Numbered from the stretch's first letter, positions 8,535 through 16,142 are shown. The stretch is DNA of 35,934 bases from Actinomycetota bacterium (GCA_030685215.1 JAUXQB010000148.1:1-35934); one strand, 5' to 3'. Notes: generated from the sequence alone by a model not told the origin. Made by a program: numbers and translations.

Positions 8535-8551
8535 GTTGCGGAATCAGAAAC
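8535..8551. promoter_or_regulatory. Operator-like palindrome, copy 2
   Basis: GTTGCGGAATCAGAAAC matches copy 1 at 13 of 17 positions, including the GTT ends, the CGGA core and the GAAAC end. It starts 34 bases after copy 1, about three helical turns, and ends 14 bases before the ribosome site of the HxlR gene. It would be well placed for autorepression. Confidence 0.55.
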
Positions 8552-8577
8552 GTCAACCTCATCTCGAGGAGCCTCCG

Positions 8578-8919
8578 ATGACGACCCGCCCACGAGCTGT
8601 TCCCGGCCGCCCCGTCCGTGGATCGACGACAGGCCGACCGCTGATGGCTGCCATGGATCTGCTCGGCCGGCGTTGGGCCCTTCGGGTGCTGTGGGAGCTC
8701 CGAGCCGGGCCGACCGGAGCGCGCTCGCTGCTCGCGAAGTGCGAAGGCCTCTCCTCCAGCGTGCTCTACGAGCGACTGCGCGACTTGGCCGACGCGGCGC
8801 TCGTCGTGCAAGTCGACAACGGTGGGTACGAGCTCACGGAGCTCGGTCGTGAGCTCGGCACATCGCTGCAGCCGCTCGACGCATGGGCGCGCCGCTGGTC
8901 TAACACCCTCGATTCATGA
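8578..8919 (+). CDS. HxlR-family winged-helix transcriptional regulator
   Basis: This 113-residue regulator is the usual HxlR size. The winged helix is clear: MDLLGRRWALRVLWELRAGP, then ARSLLAKCEGLSSSVLYERL as helix-turn-helix, then the wing NGGYELTELGREL. HxlR proteins bind DNA as dimers, often next to redox or detoxification genes, and sense reactive aldehydes or oxidants in some cases. One cysteine (in AKCEGL) is visible but is not at the classical N-terminal sensing position. An in-frame start exists at 8533, but GAGGAG at 8566-8571 lies 6 bases before the ATG at 8578 and decides the start. The divergent CMD gene is the likely target. Confidence 0.9.
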   Translation: MTTRPRAVPGRPVRGSTTGRPLMAAMDLLGRRWALRVLWELRAGPTGARSLLAKCEGLSSSVLYERLRDLADAALVVQVDNGGYELTELGRELGTSLQPLDAWARRWSNTLDS

Positions 8920-8986
8920 CGCCGCGCCGCCCACCCGCTCGTCCTGGTGCGTGCTCAATTCTGGTCACCGCTTCTCGGGCTGAATC

Positions 8987-9003
8987 GTCCCGGGAGCCGG
9001 GAC
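8987..9003. terminator. Short GC hairpin after the HxlR gene
   Basis: GTCCCGG, a 3-base loop, then CCGGGAC form a perfect 7-bp stem 67 bases after the HxlR stop. There is no T-run, so a terminator role is uncertain. Confidence 0.35.
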
Positions 9004-9046
9004 AAAGTCCGACGAACTTGCGGCCGCAATCATCTGCGGTCCACTC

Positions 9047-9087
9047 TGGTCACGTTCCGTCTCCCTGTGCGAGACAGAACGTGACCA
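9047..9087. terminator. Long inverted repeat between the HxlR and patatin genes
   Basis: Two 17-base arms (9047-9063 starting TGGTCACGTTC, and 9071-9087 ending GAACGTGACCA) pair at 16 of 17 positions around a 7-base loop. The gap 8920-9149 holds no credible gene. No T-tract follows. It could be an unusual terminator of the HxlR transcript, or a regulatory hairpin in front of the patatin gene. Confidence 0.45.
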
Positions 9088-9149
9088 CAGCCCTGCCGGG
9101 GGTGAGCGACACGACTCGACGGTGTCCGACGCAGCACTAGCATCCGCAG

Positions 9150-11828
9150 ATGCACTCCGAGCCAGCGAGGAGGTCGTCGGTCAGGGCCCGAGCGCTCACG
9201 CTCGGGGCGGCGCTGGTGGCCGTCGGCGTGCACCAGTGGTGGACGTGGAGCTCGGCGCGGTGGCTCACCGCGGTGTCGTTCGGCGGCGACGCCGAGCGGG
9301 TGCGCAACATCTCGTCGCGCTACGACGAGGGCGATCACTTCCTTGGTCAGCTGTGGATCACGATGCTGCTGCTCGTCATCGCCGGCGAGTTCGTCGCGTG
9401 GAGCCTGCGCGAGTGGTGGCCGTACGGATGGCGGTCGGCCACCCACCGCGGCGTACAGCGCGTGATGCCGCTGCTGCCCGTCGCCGCCATCGTCGCCGGC
9501 ATGGTCGAGACCGTGCTGTCGACGATCTGGGTCGACGACGTCGGCGGCGCGCTGGAAGCGACCGACGGCGCGGCCGCCATCATCGCCGCCTTCGGCCAGT
9601 TGAAGTGGCTGGCACTGTTCGTGTCCGGGTTCGCCCTGTTCCTCACGCTGTACGGCGCCATCCGATTCCGACGGTTGGCGTTCGACCCGGCGGCACCCAC
9701 CGCGGTGGTGCAGCACGGACCACCGCTCACGACGCCCTCCGAGGGTTCGGCCATCTGCCTGTCCGGTGGTGGCATCCGAGCCGCGGCCTTCGCGTGGGGT
9801 GCGCTCGCCGAGCTCGAGCGCCACCGACCGATCGAGCAGTTCGATCGCCTGTACTCGGTGTCGGGCGGCGGCTACGCGGCGGCCGCCTACACCGGGGCCG
9901 ACGCGACGCTGCGCGACGACCCGCGCTTCTTCGCCGATGCTCAGTTGGCCCGCGACGACGGCGAGACGATCGACAACACTCGCTACGACTTCGTGCGCCG
10001 GCATCGCGCCTACCTCGCGAACGGTCGCGGCGGACTCGTGCGCGCGGTGATGCTGGCACTGGGTTCGGTGCTGCTCAACCTGGTCGTCATCTTCCTCGGT
10101 GTGGTCGTCATCGCCGTACCCATCGGGGTGCTGGCGCGCAACGAGTTGGGCAACAGCGGCGAGGCGTTCGTCGCCGCGGTCGGTTGGCCCGTCGTCGTCA
10201 CTGCGGTGCTCGCCGTCGTGGCGTTGCTGCTGAGCGCCGCCGTCGACCACGAGCCGCCGCGCCGAGCGCTCACGGCCAGCGGAGTGTTCCTGGCCGCAGC
10301 GGTCGCGCTTGGTGTCATCCGCGTCGGCCTCCCGTGGCTGGCCGTCAACTCCGACTCGCTGATGTCGGGCGCGTGGTGGAGGAACGTGCTGCCCGCAGCG
10401 GTGCTGTGGATCGGATCGCTGCTGTTCGCCATCCTGCGCCCGCGCCTGTCGAAGATGGCCATCCGGTTGGGCGGGCTCATCAGTGCGGCCGCCATCGTGT
10501 TCGCCTCCATCTTCGTCACCCGCATCACCATCGACGACACGCGTCACTGGGCGCTCGATCGCTCGTTCCTCGACGACGCGCGCTGGCTGTTGCCGATCTG
10601 CGTCGTGCTGCTCGTGCTCGTCGACTACAGCGGCGTGCAGTGGTGGTCGCTGCACCCGCTCTATCGGGATCGCCTCGCCGGCACCTTCCTGATGAAGCCG
10701 GAGGGCGATGGCCTCGCGGCGCAGCACGACGGCGAATGGGTCACGTGGTGCGATCTCCAAGACCGACCGAAGCCGGTGCACGTGGTCTGCGCGGCCACGC
10801 ACCGACGCGAGTCCGACGTCACCGGCCTCCGCTCGACGAGCTTCACCTTCTCCCGCGAGGGCGTCGACATGTACGAGCCGGTGCGCGAGGCCGACACCGG
10901 CGACGTGCGGGTGAACCACTACCACCGCGACATCGGCTGGTTCGACAACGCGCTGAAGATCAACCGGCGGGTGTCGCGACCCCACAAGCGTTCGTCGGTC
11001 ATCGCCGCCGCGGCGATGAGTGGTGCCGCGTTCAACTCGGCGATGGGACGGCACTCGAAGGGCAGCACCGACTCGCTGCTCGCGGTGCTGAACCTCCGCC
11101 TCGGCGTGTGGTTGCCCAATCCGCGCTTCACCAGCGTCAGTGCCGGAGTGGAGACCGCGTTCACGCGTCCCGGCCTGCGCTACCTGTTCCACGAGGTGGT
11201 CGGTCACTTCGACACCTCGGACCCGTTCATCCACGTGAGCGACGGCGGGCACTGGGAGAACCTCGGGCTGGTCGAGGCGCTGCGTCGGCGGCACCGTCAC
11301 ATCGTGGTGGTCGATGCGAGTGGCGACCACTTCGAGACCGCCACCGGGTCCGCGCCGGGCAAGGGTCTCGGCACGCTCTACGAGGCGGTCGACCTCGCGC
11401 GCATGGAGCTGCACACGGAAGTGCGCATCGAATCGACCGAGTTCGAGACGATGCGGCCGAACCATCGCACCGGACGCTGCACGCAGAACTGGATGCAGTG
11501 CGACATCGTCTACCACTACGACGCGCAGCATCGTTGGGACACCGAGTGCGACGAGCGATGCGCCACCGGCACGATGCTGTTCGTGAAGGCGCTGATCAGC
11601 GACCGGACGCCGGAGAGCGTGCTCTCGTTCGCCAACACGGATCGCGTGTTCCCCAACTACTCCACCGGCGATCAGTTCCTGGGCGACGACCAGTTCCGAT
11701 CGCTGGTCGGCCTCGGAGAAGCAGCGATGCGCGACGCGCTGGCCACCGTGGGCGACGAGTGGTTCGCCACTGCGCCCAGCAGCGCGTCGCTGCTCAACTG
11801 GCAGCGCCTCGTCCAGGGTGCCCAGTGA
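9150..11828 (+). CDS. Large membrane-embedded patatin-like phospholipase
   Basis: This 892-residue protein combines patatin catalytic motifs with about ten predicted membrane helices. Four helices come first (about 12-32, 66-86, 104-126, 152-172). Then the oxyanion motif LSGGGIRAAA (Gly206-208) and the nucleophile motif YSVSGGGYAA (probable Ser238) appear. Next comes a block of about six helices (about 298-326, 344-364, 377-398, 411-428, 439-458, 477-494), and only then the Asp motif HVSDGGHWENLGL (Asp698). Patatins are Ser-Asp lipid acyl hydrolases, so this one probably cleaves membrane lipids. The 460-residue gap between the catalytic residues is far longer than in ordinary patatins. The start is ATG at 9150. 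Confidence 0.85.
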   Translation: MHSEPARRSSVRARALTLGAALVAVGVHQWWTWSSARWLTAVSFGGDAERVRNISSRYDEGDHFLGQLWITMLLLVIAGEFVAWSLREWWPYGWRSATHRGVQRVMPLLPVAAIVAGMVETVLSTIWVDDVGGALEATDGAAAIIAAFGQLKWLALFVSGFALFLTLYGAIRFRRLAFDPAAPTAVVQHGPPLTTPSEGSAICLSGGGIRAAAFAWGALAELERHRPIEQFDRLYSVSGGGYAAAAYTGADATLRDDPRFFADAQLARDDGETIDNTRYDFVRRHRAYLANGRGGLVRAVMLALGSVLLNLVVIFLGVVVIAVPIGVLARNELGNSGEAFVAAVGWPVVVTAVLAVVALLLSAAVDHEPPRRALTASGVFLAAAVALGVIRVGLPWLAVNSDSLMSGAWWRNVLPAAVLWIGSLLFAILRPRLSKMAIRLGGLISAAAIVFASIFVTRITIDDTRHWALDRSFLDDARWLLPICVVLLVLVDYSGVQWWSLHPLYRDRLAGTFLMKPEGDGLAAQHDGEWVTWCDLQDRPKPVHVVCAATHRRESDVTGLRSTSFTFSREGVDMYEPVREADTGDVRVNHYHRDIGWFDNALKINRRVSRPHKRSSVIAAAAMSGAAFNSAMGRHSKGSTDSLLAVLNLRLGVWLPNPRFTSVSAGVETAFTRPGLRYLFHEVVGHFDTSDPFIHVSDGGHWENLGLVEALRRRHRHIVVVDASGDHFETATGSAPGKGLGTLYEAVDLARMELHTEVRIESTEFETMRPNHRTGRCTQNWMQCDIVYHYDAQHRWDTECDERCATGTMLFVKALISDRTPESVLSFANTDRVFPNYSTGDQFLGDDQFRSLVGLGEAAMRDALATVGDEWFATAPSSASLLNWQRLVQGAQ

Positions 11829-11855
11829 CCTGAATCCGTGTGGCACGCTGGCCCG

Positions 11856-13364
11856 ATGCCGTTCGAGACTGTCACCGGGTACTGCTGGCCGCAATCCATT
11901 GCCGCGGGCGAACCCGTCGGTCTGCACCTGTCGTCGGCGGGCGCCCGCGACGTCGCGGTGGAAGTCGCTCGTCTCGGCGCGAGTCGCGACATCGTCTGGA
12001 CCGGCACGGTCGCGGCCGGCGACCATCCGACTCCGCCGCGCGCGTACGAGGTCGGGTGCGACTGGCCCGCAGCCACCACGCTCACGGCGGATCCTTCGTG
12101 GCGGTCGGGCTACTACGAGGTGGTGCTCACCATCGACGTCGACGGCAGGACGCGCCGCGACCACGCGTTCTTCGTGCTGCGGCCGCCGGCCGACTCACCG
12201 AACACCATCCTGCTGCAGCTGGCCACCAACACGTGGCACGCCTACAACGACTTCGGCGGACACAACCTCTACACCGGTGGCACCATCGTGTCGCTGCAGC
12301 GACCGATGTCGCGCGGCTACCTGTTCAAGCCGCCGGGCGCCGGCCGCCGGGTCACCACCACGCACCCGCCCGACCCCGACATGAACACCCACGTGGGCTA
12401 CGTGCGCCAGCACAAGCTGTCGCCCTACGCGGGCTCGGCGGGTTGGCCGGACTGGGAACAGCCGTTCCTCGAATGGGCAGAGGGCCGCGGGTACGGCATC
12501 GACGTGTGCACCAACGCCGACCTCGAGGAGCATCCGGAGCTACTGGCCGGCAAGCGGCTGGTCCTCTCGGTGGGCCACGACGAGTACTGGTCGGGCCCCA
12601 TGCGCGACACGGTCGAGGGGTTCATCGCCGCTGGCGGCAACGCGGCGTTCTTCTCCGGCAACACGTCGTTCTGGCAGGTGCGCATGGAAGACCCGAGTGC
12701 CGAAGGACCCGCGGCGCGCATGGTGGGTTACAAGGGCCAGTTCAAGCACGACCCGGTGTACGACACCGACCGGATGAGCGAGCTCACCAGCATCTGGAGC
12801 GACCACCTCATCGGCCGCCCGGAGAACCACATGACGGGCGTCAGCTTCTCGCGTGGGGGCTATCACCGCATCGGCAAGCGCGTCACCAGCGGCGCCGGCG
12901 GGTACACCATCCATCGCCACGACCACTGGCTGTTCGAGGGCACCGGTCTCGGCTACGGCGACGTGCTCGGCGCCGGTGCCACCATCGTCGGCTACGAGTG
13001 CGACGGCTGCGACTTCACCACGCGCGACGGCCTGCCGTACCCGACGGGTGAGGACGGCACGCCCGACACGTTCGTCATCCTCGCCTCGGCGCCGGCGGCG
13101 CACTTCACCCGCACCACGGCAGCGCGACCGCCGAAGCCGCACGAGCCGGCCGAGGACGAGTTCATCGCCGCGCGGCTGTTCGGCACGCGCGACGCCGCCG
13201 CTGTGGAACGCATCTCGCACGGCCACGCGATGCTCGGCACCTACACCTCGACGGCCGGCGGCACGGTGGTCACCTCCGGCAGCACCGACTGGGCGCACGG
13301 TCTCGCCGGCCGCGACCCGCAGGTGGAACGGATCACCTCCAACGTCCTCGACCGCCTCGGCTGA
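11856..13364 (+). CDS. N,N-dimethylformamidase beta-subunit-like protein
   Basis: This 502-residue protein resembles the large subunit of N,N-dimethylformamidase. After an N-terminal beta-rich domain (about 1-110) come NTWHAYNDFGGHNLYTGG (Tyr130) and LVLSVGHDEYWSGPMRD (His241, Glu243). From family knowledge, a Tyr plus a His-x-Glu pair bind the single iron of that amide hydrolase. A later block contains EDGTPDTFVILASAPAAHF and GTVVTSGSTDWAHGL. The small alpha subunit of the known enzyme is not encoded nearby, so it may act alone, use a distant partner, or have a different amide or glycan substrate. The start is ATG at 11856, 27 bases after the patatin stop; a GTG at 11838 is possible. Confidence 0.75.
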   Translation: MPFETVTGYCWPQSIAAGEPVGLHLSSAGARDVAVEVARLGASRDIVWTGTVAAGDHPTPPRAYEVGCDWPAATTLTADPSWRSGYYEVVLTIDVDGRTRRDHAFFVLRPPADSPNTILLQLATNTWHAYNDFGGHNLYTGGTIVSLQRPMSRGYLFKPPGAGRRVTTTHPPDPDMNTHVGYVRQHKLSPYAGSAGWPDWEQPFLEWAEGRGYGIDVCTNADLEEHPELLAGKRLVLSVGHDEYWSGPMRDTVEGFIAAGGNAAFFSGNTSFWQVRMEDPSAEGPAARMVGYKGQFKHDPVYDTDRMSELTSIWSDHLIGRPENHMTGVSFSRGGYHRIGKRVTSGAGGYTIHRHDHWLFEGTGLGYGDVLGAGATIVGYECDGCDFTTRDGLPYPTGEDGTPDTFVILASAPAAHFTRTTAARPPKPHEPAEDEFIAARLFGTRDAAAVERISHGHAMLGTYTSTAGGTVVTSGSTDWAHGLAGRDPQVERITSNVLDRLG

Positions 13365-13406
13365 CCGCCCTTCGTTCTTGAATTGCCTGCGGCGGAATAG
13401 TTGCGT

Positions 13407-13423
13407 GCACAACGGTGTTGTGC
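13407..13423. promoter_or_regulatory. Small hairpin just ahead of the PPOX start codon
   Basis: GCACAAC, GGT, GTTGTGC make a perfect 7-bp stem that ends 5 bases before the ATG at 13429, where a ribosome site would normally lie. No purine-rich ribosome site is visible. It could affect translation or be a small operator. Confidence 0.35.
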
Positions 13424-13428
13424 GCCGC

Positions 13429-13821
13429 ATGACCATTCCTGCCTCGCACGCCGACCTGCTCGACACCACCGCCCTCGCTCACGTGGCCACCATCGGCCCC
13501 GACGGTTCTCCGCAGAACAACCCGGTGTGGTTCGGATGGGATGGCACGCACGTGCTGTTCAGCCAGACCACCGGCCGCCAGAAGTACAAGAACCTGCAGA
13601 CCTCGCCGAAGGTGGCGCTGAGCATCGTCGACTCGGCGAACCCGTACCGCTACCTCGAGATCCGCGGCACCGTCGCCGAGATCGTCGACGACGTCGACAA
13701 CGCGTTCATCAACTCGATGGCGCAGAAGTACATGGGCGAGCCCGTGTACCCGTGGCACCAGCCCGGCGACCACCGCGTGATCGTGAAGGTGCTGCCGAGC
13801 AAGACCACCCAGATGGGCTGA
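13429..13821 (+). CDS. PPOX-class (pyridoxamine 5'-phosphate oxidase fold) F420/FMN-dependent protein
   Basis: This 130-residue split beta-barrel protein opens LLDTTALAHVATIGPDGSPQ and continues NNPVWFGWDGTHVLFSQTTG, then RQKYKNLQTSPKVALSIVD. This pattern is typical of actinobacterial PPOX-class F420-dependent oxidoreductases; the RxKxxNL stretch contacts the cofactor phosphates in such proteins. A C-terminal motif, VIVKVLPSKT, closes the barrel. Reaction and substrate are unknown; FMN use is the alternative. The ATG at 13429 is chosen; a GTG at 13405 is in frame but adds an atypical N-terminus. It is convergent with the nitroreductase, with 6 bases between stops. Confidence 0.82.
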   Translation: MTIPASHADLLDTTALAHVATIGPDGSPQNNPVWFGWDGTHVLFSQTTGRQKYKNLQTSPKVALSIVDSANPYRYLEIRGTVAEIVDDVDNAFINSMAQKYMGEPVYPWHQPGDHRVIVKVLPSKTTQMG

Positions 13822-13827
13822 TGTCGC

Positions 13828-14481
13828 TCAGGCGATGAAGGTGGCGAACACCTCGAGTGGTTCGCGTTCGGTGGTGAGCGAGTTGATCGGCGCGTCGGGA
13901 TCGGCGTGGCCGATGGCGACTCCGCAGAAGATGCGCTGCTCGGGCGGCGCCCCGACGAACTCGGTGACCGCCTGCTCGTAGACGGCCCACGCCTCCTGCG
14001 GACAGGTGTTCAGGCCGGCCTCCTCGGCGAGCAGCATGAACGTCTGCAGGAACATGCCGAGGTCGCTCCACTGCGGCGGGCCCATCTGCCGTTCGACGAA
14101 GCAGAAGATGGCGGCCGGTGCGCCGAAGAAGTCCATGTTGCGGGCGAACTGGTTCAGCCGACCGGCCTTGTCGTCGCGACCGATGCCGATGGTGGCGTAC
14201 ATGTCCTCGCCCACCTTGAACCGCGACGAGCGATACGGCTCGGTGAGTCCCTTCGGGTAGATGTCGTACGCGGGGGCCTCGATCTGGCGGCCGACCAGGA
14301 ACTCGCGGAAGCGCTGCATCGCTGCGCCGTTCACCACGTACACGCGCCACGGCTGCACGTTGCCTCCCGATGGAGCACGTGCAGCCGTGGTGAGCAGTTG
14401 GGCGATGGTGTCGTCGGCGACGGGCGTGGGCAGGAACGCCCGAGTGGACTTGCGGGCGTTGACGGCGTCGGTCACGTTCAT
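13828..14481 (-). CDS. Nitroreductase family protein
   Basis: This 217-residue FMN-binding nitroreductase carries the N-terminal signature VNARKSTRAFLPTPV with the phosphate-binding Arg pair, then LLTTAARAPSGGNVQPWRVY. The dimer/FMN stretch near the middle is GMFLQTFMLLAEEAGLNTCP, and the C-terminal FMN loop is FCGVAIGHADPDAPIN. Enzymes of this fold reduce nitro groups, quinones or enones with NAD(P)H, or dehalogenate. The natural substrate is unknown. The ATG at 14481 is preferred to a GTG at 14487 because only it matches the usual N-terminus. It is transcribed toward the PPOX gene. Confidence 0.88.
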   Translation of the reverse strand: MNVTDAVNARKSTRAFLPTPVADDTIAQLLTTAARAPSGGNVQPWRVYVVNGAAMQRFREFLVGRQIEAPAYDIYPKGLTEPYRSSRFKVGEDMYATIGIGRDDKAGRLNQFARNMDFFGAPAAIFCFVERQMGPPQWSDLGMFLQTFMLLAEEAGLNTCPQEAWAVYEQAVTEFVGAPPEQRIFCGVAIGHADPDAPINSLTTEREPLEVFATFIA

Positions 14482-14532
14482 CGGCACAGTCTCGCCGCCC
14501 TCGGGTGACGGCGGCGAGGTGTGCGGACGTGA

Positions 14533-15198
14533 TCAGTCGATGTTCACGCGCAGGCTGCCGTCGTCGTCGCTGATGCGCACTTCGATGCGGGTGTCGTCGT
14601 CGCCGCCTTCGAAGTCGACCCGGATGCGATCCCAGCGGGCGTCTTCGATCTCGGCGCTGAATCCGTCGGCGGGAGTGACAGAGACGAGCGTGAACGCCGA
14701 GCCGCTCCAGCTGACGGTGATGGAGCCGCCGGCCGACGAGTAGGTGCGGGTGAACGGGTCCGGCAGACTCTGCGTGGGCACGCTGCTGCCAGGACCCGAG
14801 GTCGAGGTGTCGTCGTCGACGGTGTTGGGCGTGGTGCTGGAGGTGTCGTCGTCGACCGTGTTGGGGGTGGAGCTGGAGGTGTTGGCGTCGATGCTGTCGT
14901 CGACGCTGTCGTCGACGGTGATGACCGTGGCGGCGGGCGAGCTGGTCTCGGGAGCGGTGACGAGGGTGGCCGGCGTGTCGACGGTGACGACGGTCGACGA
15001 GCTGTCATCGATCGTGTTGCTGGGGGTCGGGGCGCTCACCGAGATGTCGATCGACGACGACGGGTTGTCATCGGCCGAGTCGTCGCCATGGTTGGCGGCG
15101 ACCAGGCTGACGCCGCCGAGGGCGAAGCCGATGGCACCGGCGGCGATGACCGCGGTGCGGGTGCCGAGGCGCTGGCGAAGGGTGCGGGTGTTGCTCAT
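14533..15198 (-). CDS. Secreted or membrane-anchored acidic Ser/Thr-rich protein with C-terminal beta domain
   Basis: The family of this 221-residue protein is not recognised. A basic N-terminus (SNTRTLRQRLGTRTAV) leads into a hydrophobic segment (about 15-33, VIAAGAIGFALGGVSLVAA) that acts as a signal or anchor. Residues 35-145 are low-complexity Ser/Thr/Asp-rich sequence with a 12-residue repeat of the form NTVDDDTSSTTP. The last 75 residues look like a compact beta domain: TRTYSSAGGSITVSWSGSAF ... RWDRIRVDFEGGDDDTRIEV ... RISDDDGSLRVNID. The acidic C-terminus could bind cations. AAGGAG at 15206-15211, 7 bases before the ATG, fixes the start and rejects the longer frame. A 16-bp palindrome lies 136 bases upstream. 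Confidence 0.7.
   Translation of the reverse strand: MSNTRTLRQRLGTRTAVIAAGAIGFALGGVSLVAANHGDDSADDNPSSSIDISVSAPTPSNTIDDSSSTVVTVDTPATLVTAPETSSPAATVITVDDSVDDSIDANTSSSTPNTVDDDTSSTTPNTVDDDTSTSGPGSSVPTQSLPDPFTRTYSSAGGSITVSWSGSAFTLVSVTPADGFSAEIEDARWDRIRVDFEGGDDDTRIEVRISDDDGSLRVNID
14804..14875 (-). repeat. 36-bp tandem repeat inside the secreted-protein gene
   Basis: Two tandem 36-bp units (14804-14839 and 14840-14875) are nearly identical, and a third, diverged unit continues from 14876 with the same period. They encode a 12-residue Asp/Ser/Thr repeat in the linker. The in-frame period means the copy number could vary without breaking the gene. Confidence 0.7.
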
Positions 15199-15205
15199 GG
15201 GTGTG

Positions 15206-15211
15206 CTCCTT
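15206..15211 (-). promoter_or_regulatory. Strong ribosome binding site (AAGGAG) fixing the start at 15198
   Basis: On the minus strand AAGGAG lies 7 bases before the ATG at 15198. This overrides the longer open frame that begins at 15252. A TTGACA box, a possible -35 element, is at 15293-15298 on the same strand, but I see no convincing -10 partner. Confidence 0.7.
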
Positions 15212-15334
15212 GTTCGTGGGTGCGAGTCGTGGCTGACTGGTGCAGGAGTCACGACGGAGTGCTGCCCGCGGTTTGGCGCCTCACCAGGTTTGTGTCAAGA
15301 CCGCGGACTCAGAGCCCCAGGTCACCGCCCGACA

Positions 15335-15350
15335 GCCTTTACGTAAAGGC
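15335..15350. promoter_or_regulatory. Perfect 16-bp palindrome, probable operator
   Basis: GCCTTTACGTAAAGGC is a perfect gapless palindrome in the gap between the DUF2520 stop (15363) and the secreted-protein start (15198), upstream of a TTGACA box on the minus strand. A gapless 8+8 palindrome fits a dimeric repressor or activator site. No regulator gene is adjacent, so the cognate protein is unknown. Confidence 0.5.
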
Positions 15351-15362
15351 GAAGTGGGGCCG

Positions 15363-16082
15363 TCAGGGGGTGCGGGCGACGAGGGCGCGGGTGAGGGCGC
15401 ACATCGCGTCGAACGTTTCGACCAGCTCGGGCGTGCGGTCGACGAGGGCCGCGCGCTGGCGGGCCACTGTGGCCTCGTCGCCGCGGGCGATCGGCCCGGT
15501 GATGGCGGCGCGGCCACCCTGCGCGGCCCAGTTCTCGAGCGATGCTCGGACCAGCGGGACGAGCAGCTCGCGCGGCGCGCCGGTGGTGCGCAGCACGGTC
15601 TCGGCGGCGTCCTCGAGTGCGACCAGGAAGTTCGACGCGATGGACGCGGCGGCGTGGTACGCGGCGCGGTCGTCGTCGGCGATCTCCACCGCGAGCATGC
15701 CCAGTTCCCGCGCCAGTGTGCGCGCGAACTCCAGCGCTCGCGGCGTGCTGCCGGCGACCGCCGCACCGGCGCCGGCGAACGTGGCGCCGGAGCGCGTGAC
15801 GGTCATCAGCGGGTGCACGCCGAACGACTCGTGCGGTGCCAACACCTGGAGCCCGATGGCGCCGGCGCAGTGCCCGACCAGCGGCCCGGGCACCACCGCG
15901 GCCGCTGCGACCGCGATCTGGTCGTCGGGCACCGCCAGCAGCACTGCGTCGAAGCCGGCGCCGTCGAAGCCGCGACCGAATGGTCCCTCCGCCTCGGGCA
16001 GCGCCGCGACCAGTGCGTTGCCCATGCGGCCCGCGCCCACGACGGCCAGGCGTGCGGTGGTGCTGTCGTTCGCGTGCTCCAT
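15363..16082 (-). CDS. Rossmann-fold / DUF2520 protein (NADP oxidoreductase-like)
   Basis: This 239-residue protein has an N-terminal dinucleotide fold, RLAVVGAGRMGNALVAAL, then LLAVPDDQIAVAAAAV and VGHCAGAIGLQVLAPHESFG. The helical second domain (about 120-239) contains AYHAAASIASNFLVAL and ENWAAQGGRAAITGPIARGD. These match Rossmann-like plus DUF2520 proteins, related to pyrroline-5-carboxylate and ketopantoate reductase folds. In many genomes such genes neighbour pantothenate biosynthesis genes, but none is seen here. Substrate is unknown. The start is ATG at 16082; longer in-frame sequence upstream is antisense to the next gene. It is divergent from the GNAT fusion gene across 60 bases. 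Confidence 0.82.
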   Translation of the reverse strand: MEHANDSTTARLAVVGAGRMGNALVAALPEAEGPFGRGFDGAGFDAVLLAVPDDQIAVAAAAVVPGPLVGHCAGAIGLQVLAPHESFGVHPLMTVTRSGATFAGAGAAVAGSTPRALEFARTLARELGMLAVEIADDDRAAYHAAASIASNFLVALEDAAETVLRTTGAPRELLVPLVRASLENWAAQGGRAAITGPIARGDEATVARQRAALVDRTPELVETFDAMCALTRALVARTP

Positions 16083-16142
16083 GCGCGCCGAGTCTCGCAG
16101 CTCCTCCTGCCTCGGCGACGCAGTCGTGCCTACGATCGAGGC

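Noticed and set aside
9030..12164. A 1044-codon open frame on the minus strand
   Set aside because: It runs antisense to the patatin and dimethylformamidase-like genes, has the Arg/His/Gln-rich composition of a shadow frame and shows no family motif.
14804..14911. Direct repeats considered as a CRISPR array
   Set aside because: The units are contiguous, in frame and code for a repeated peptide; there are no unique spacers and no cas genes.
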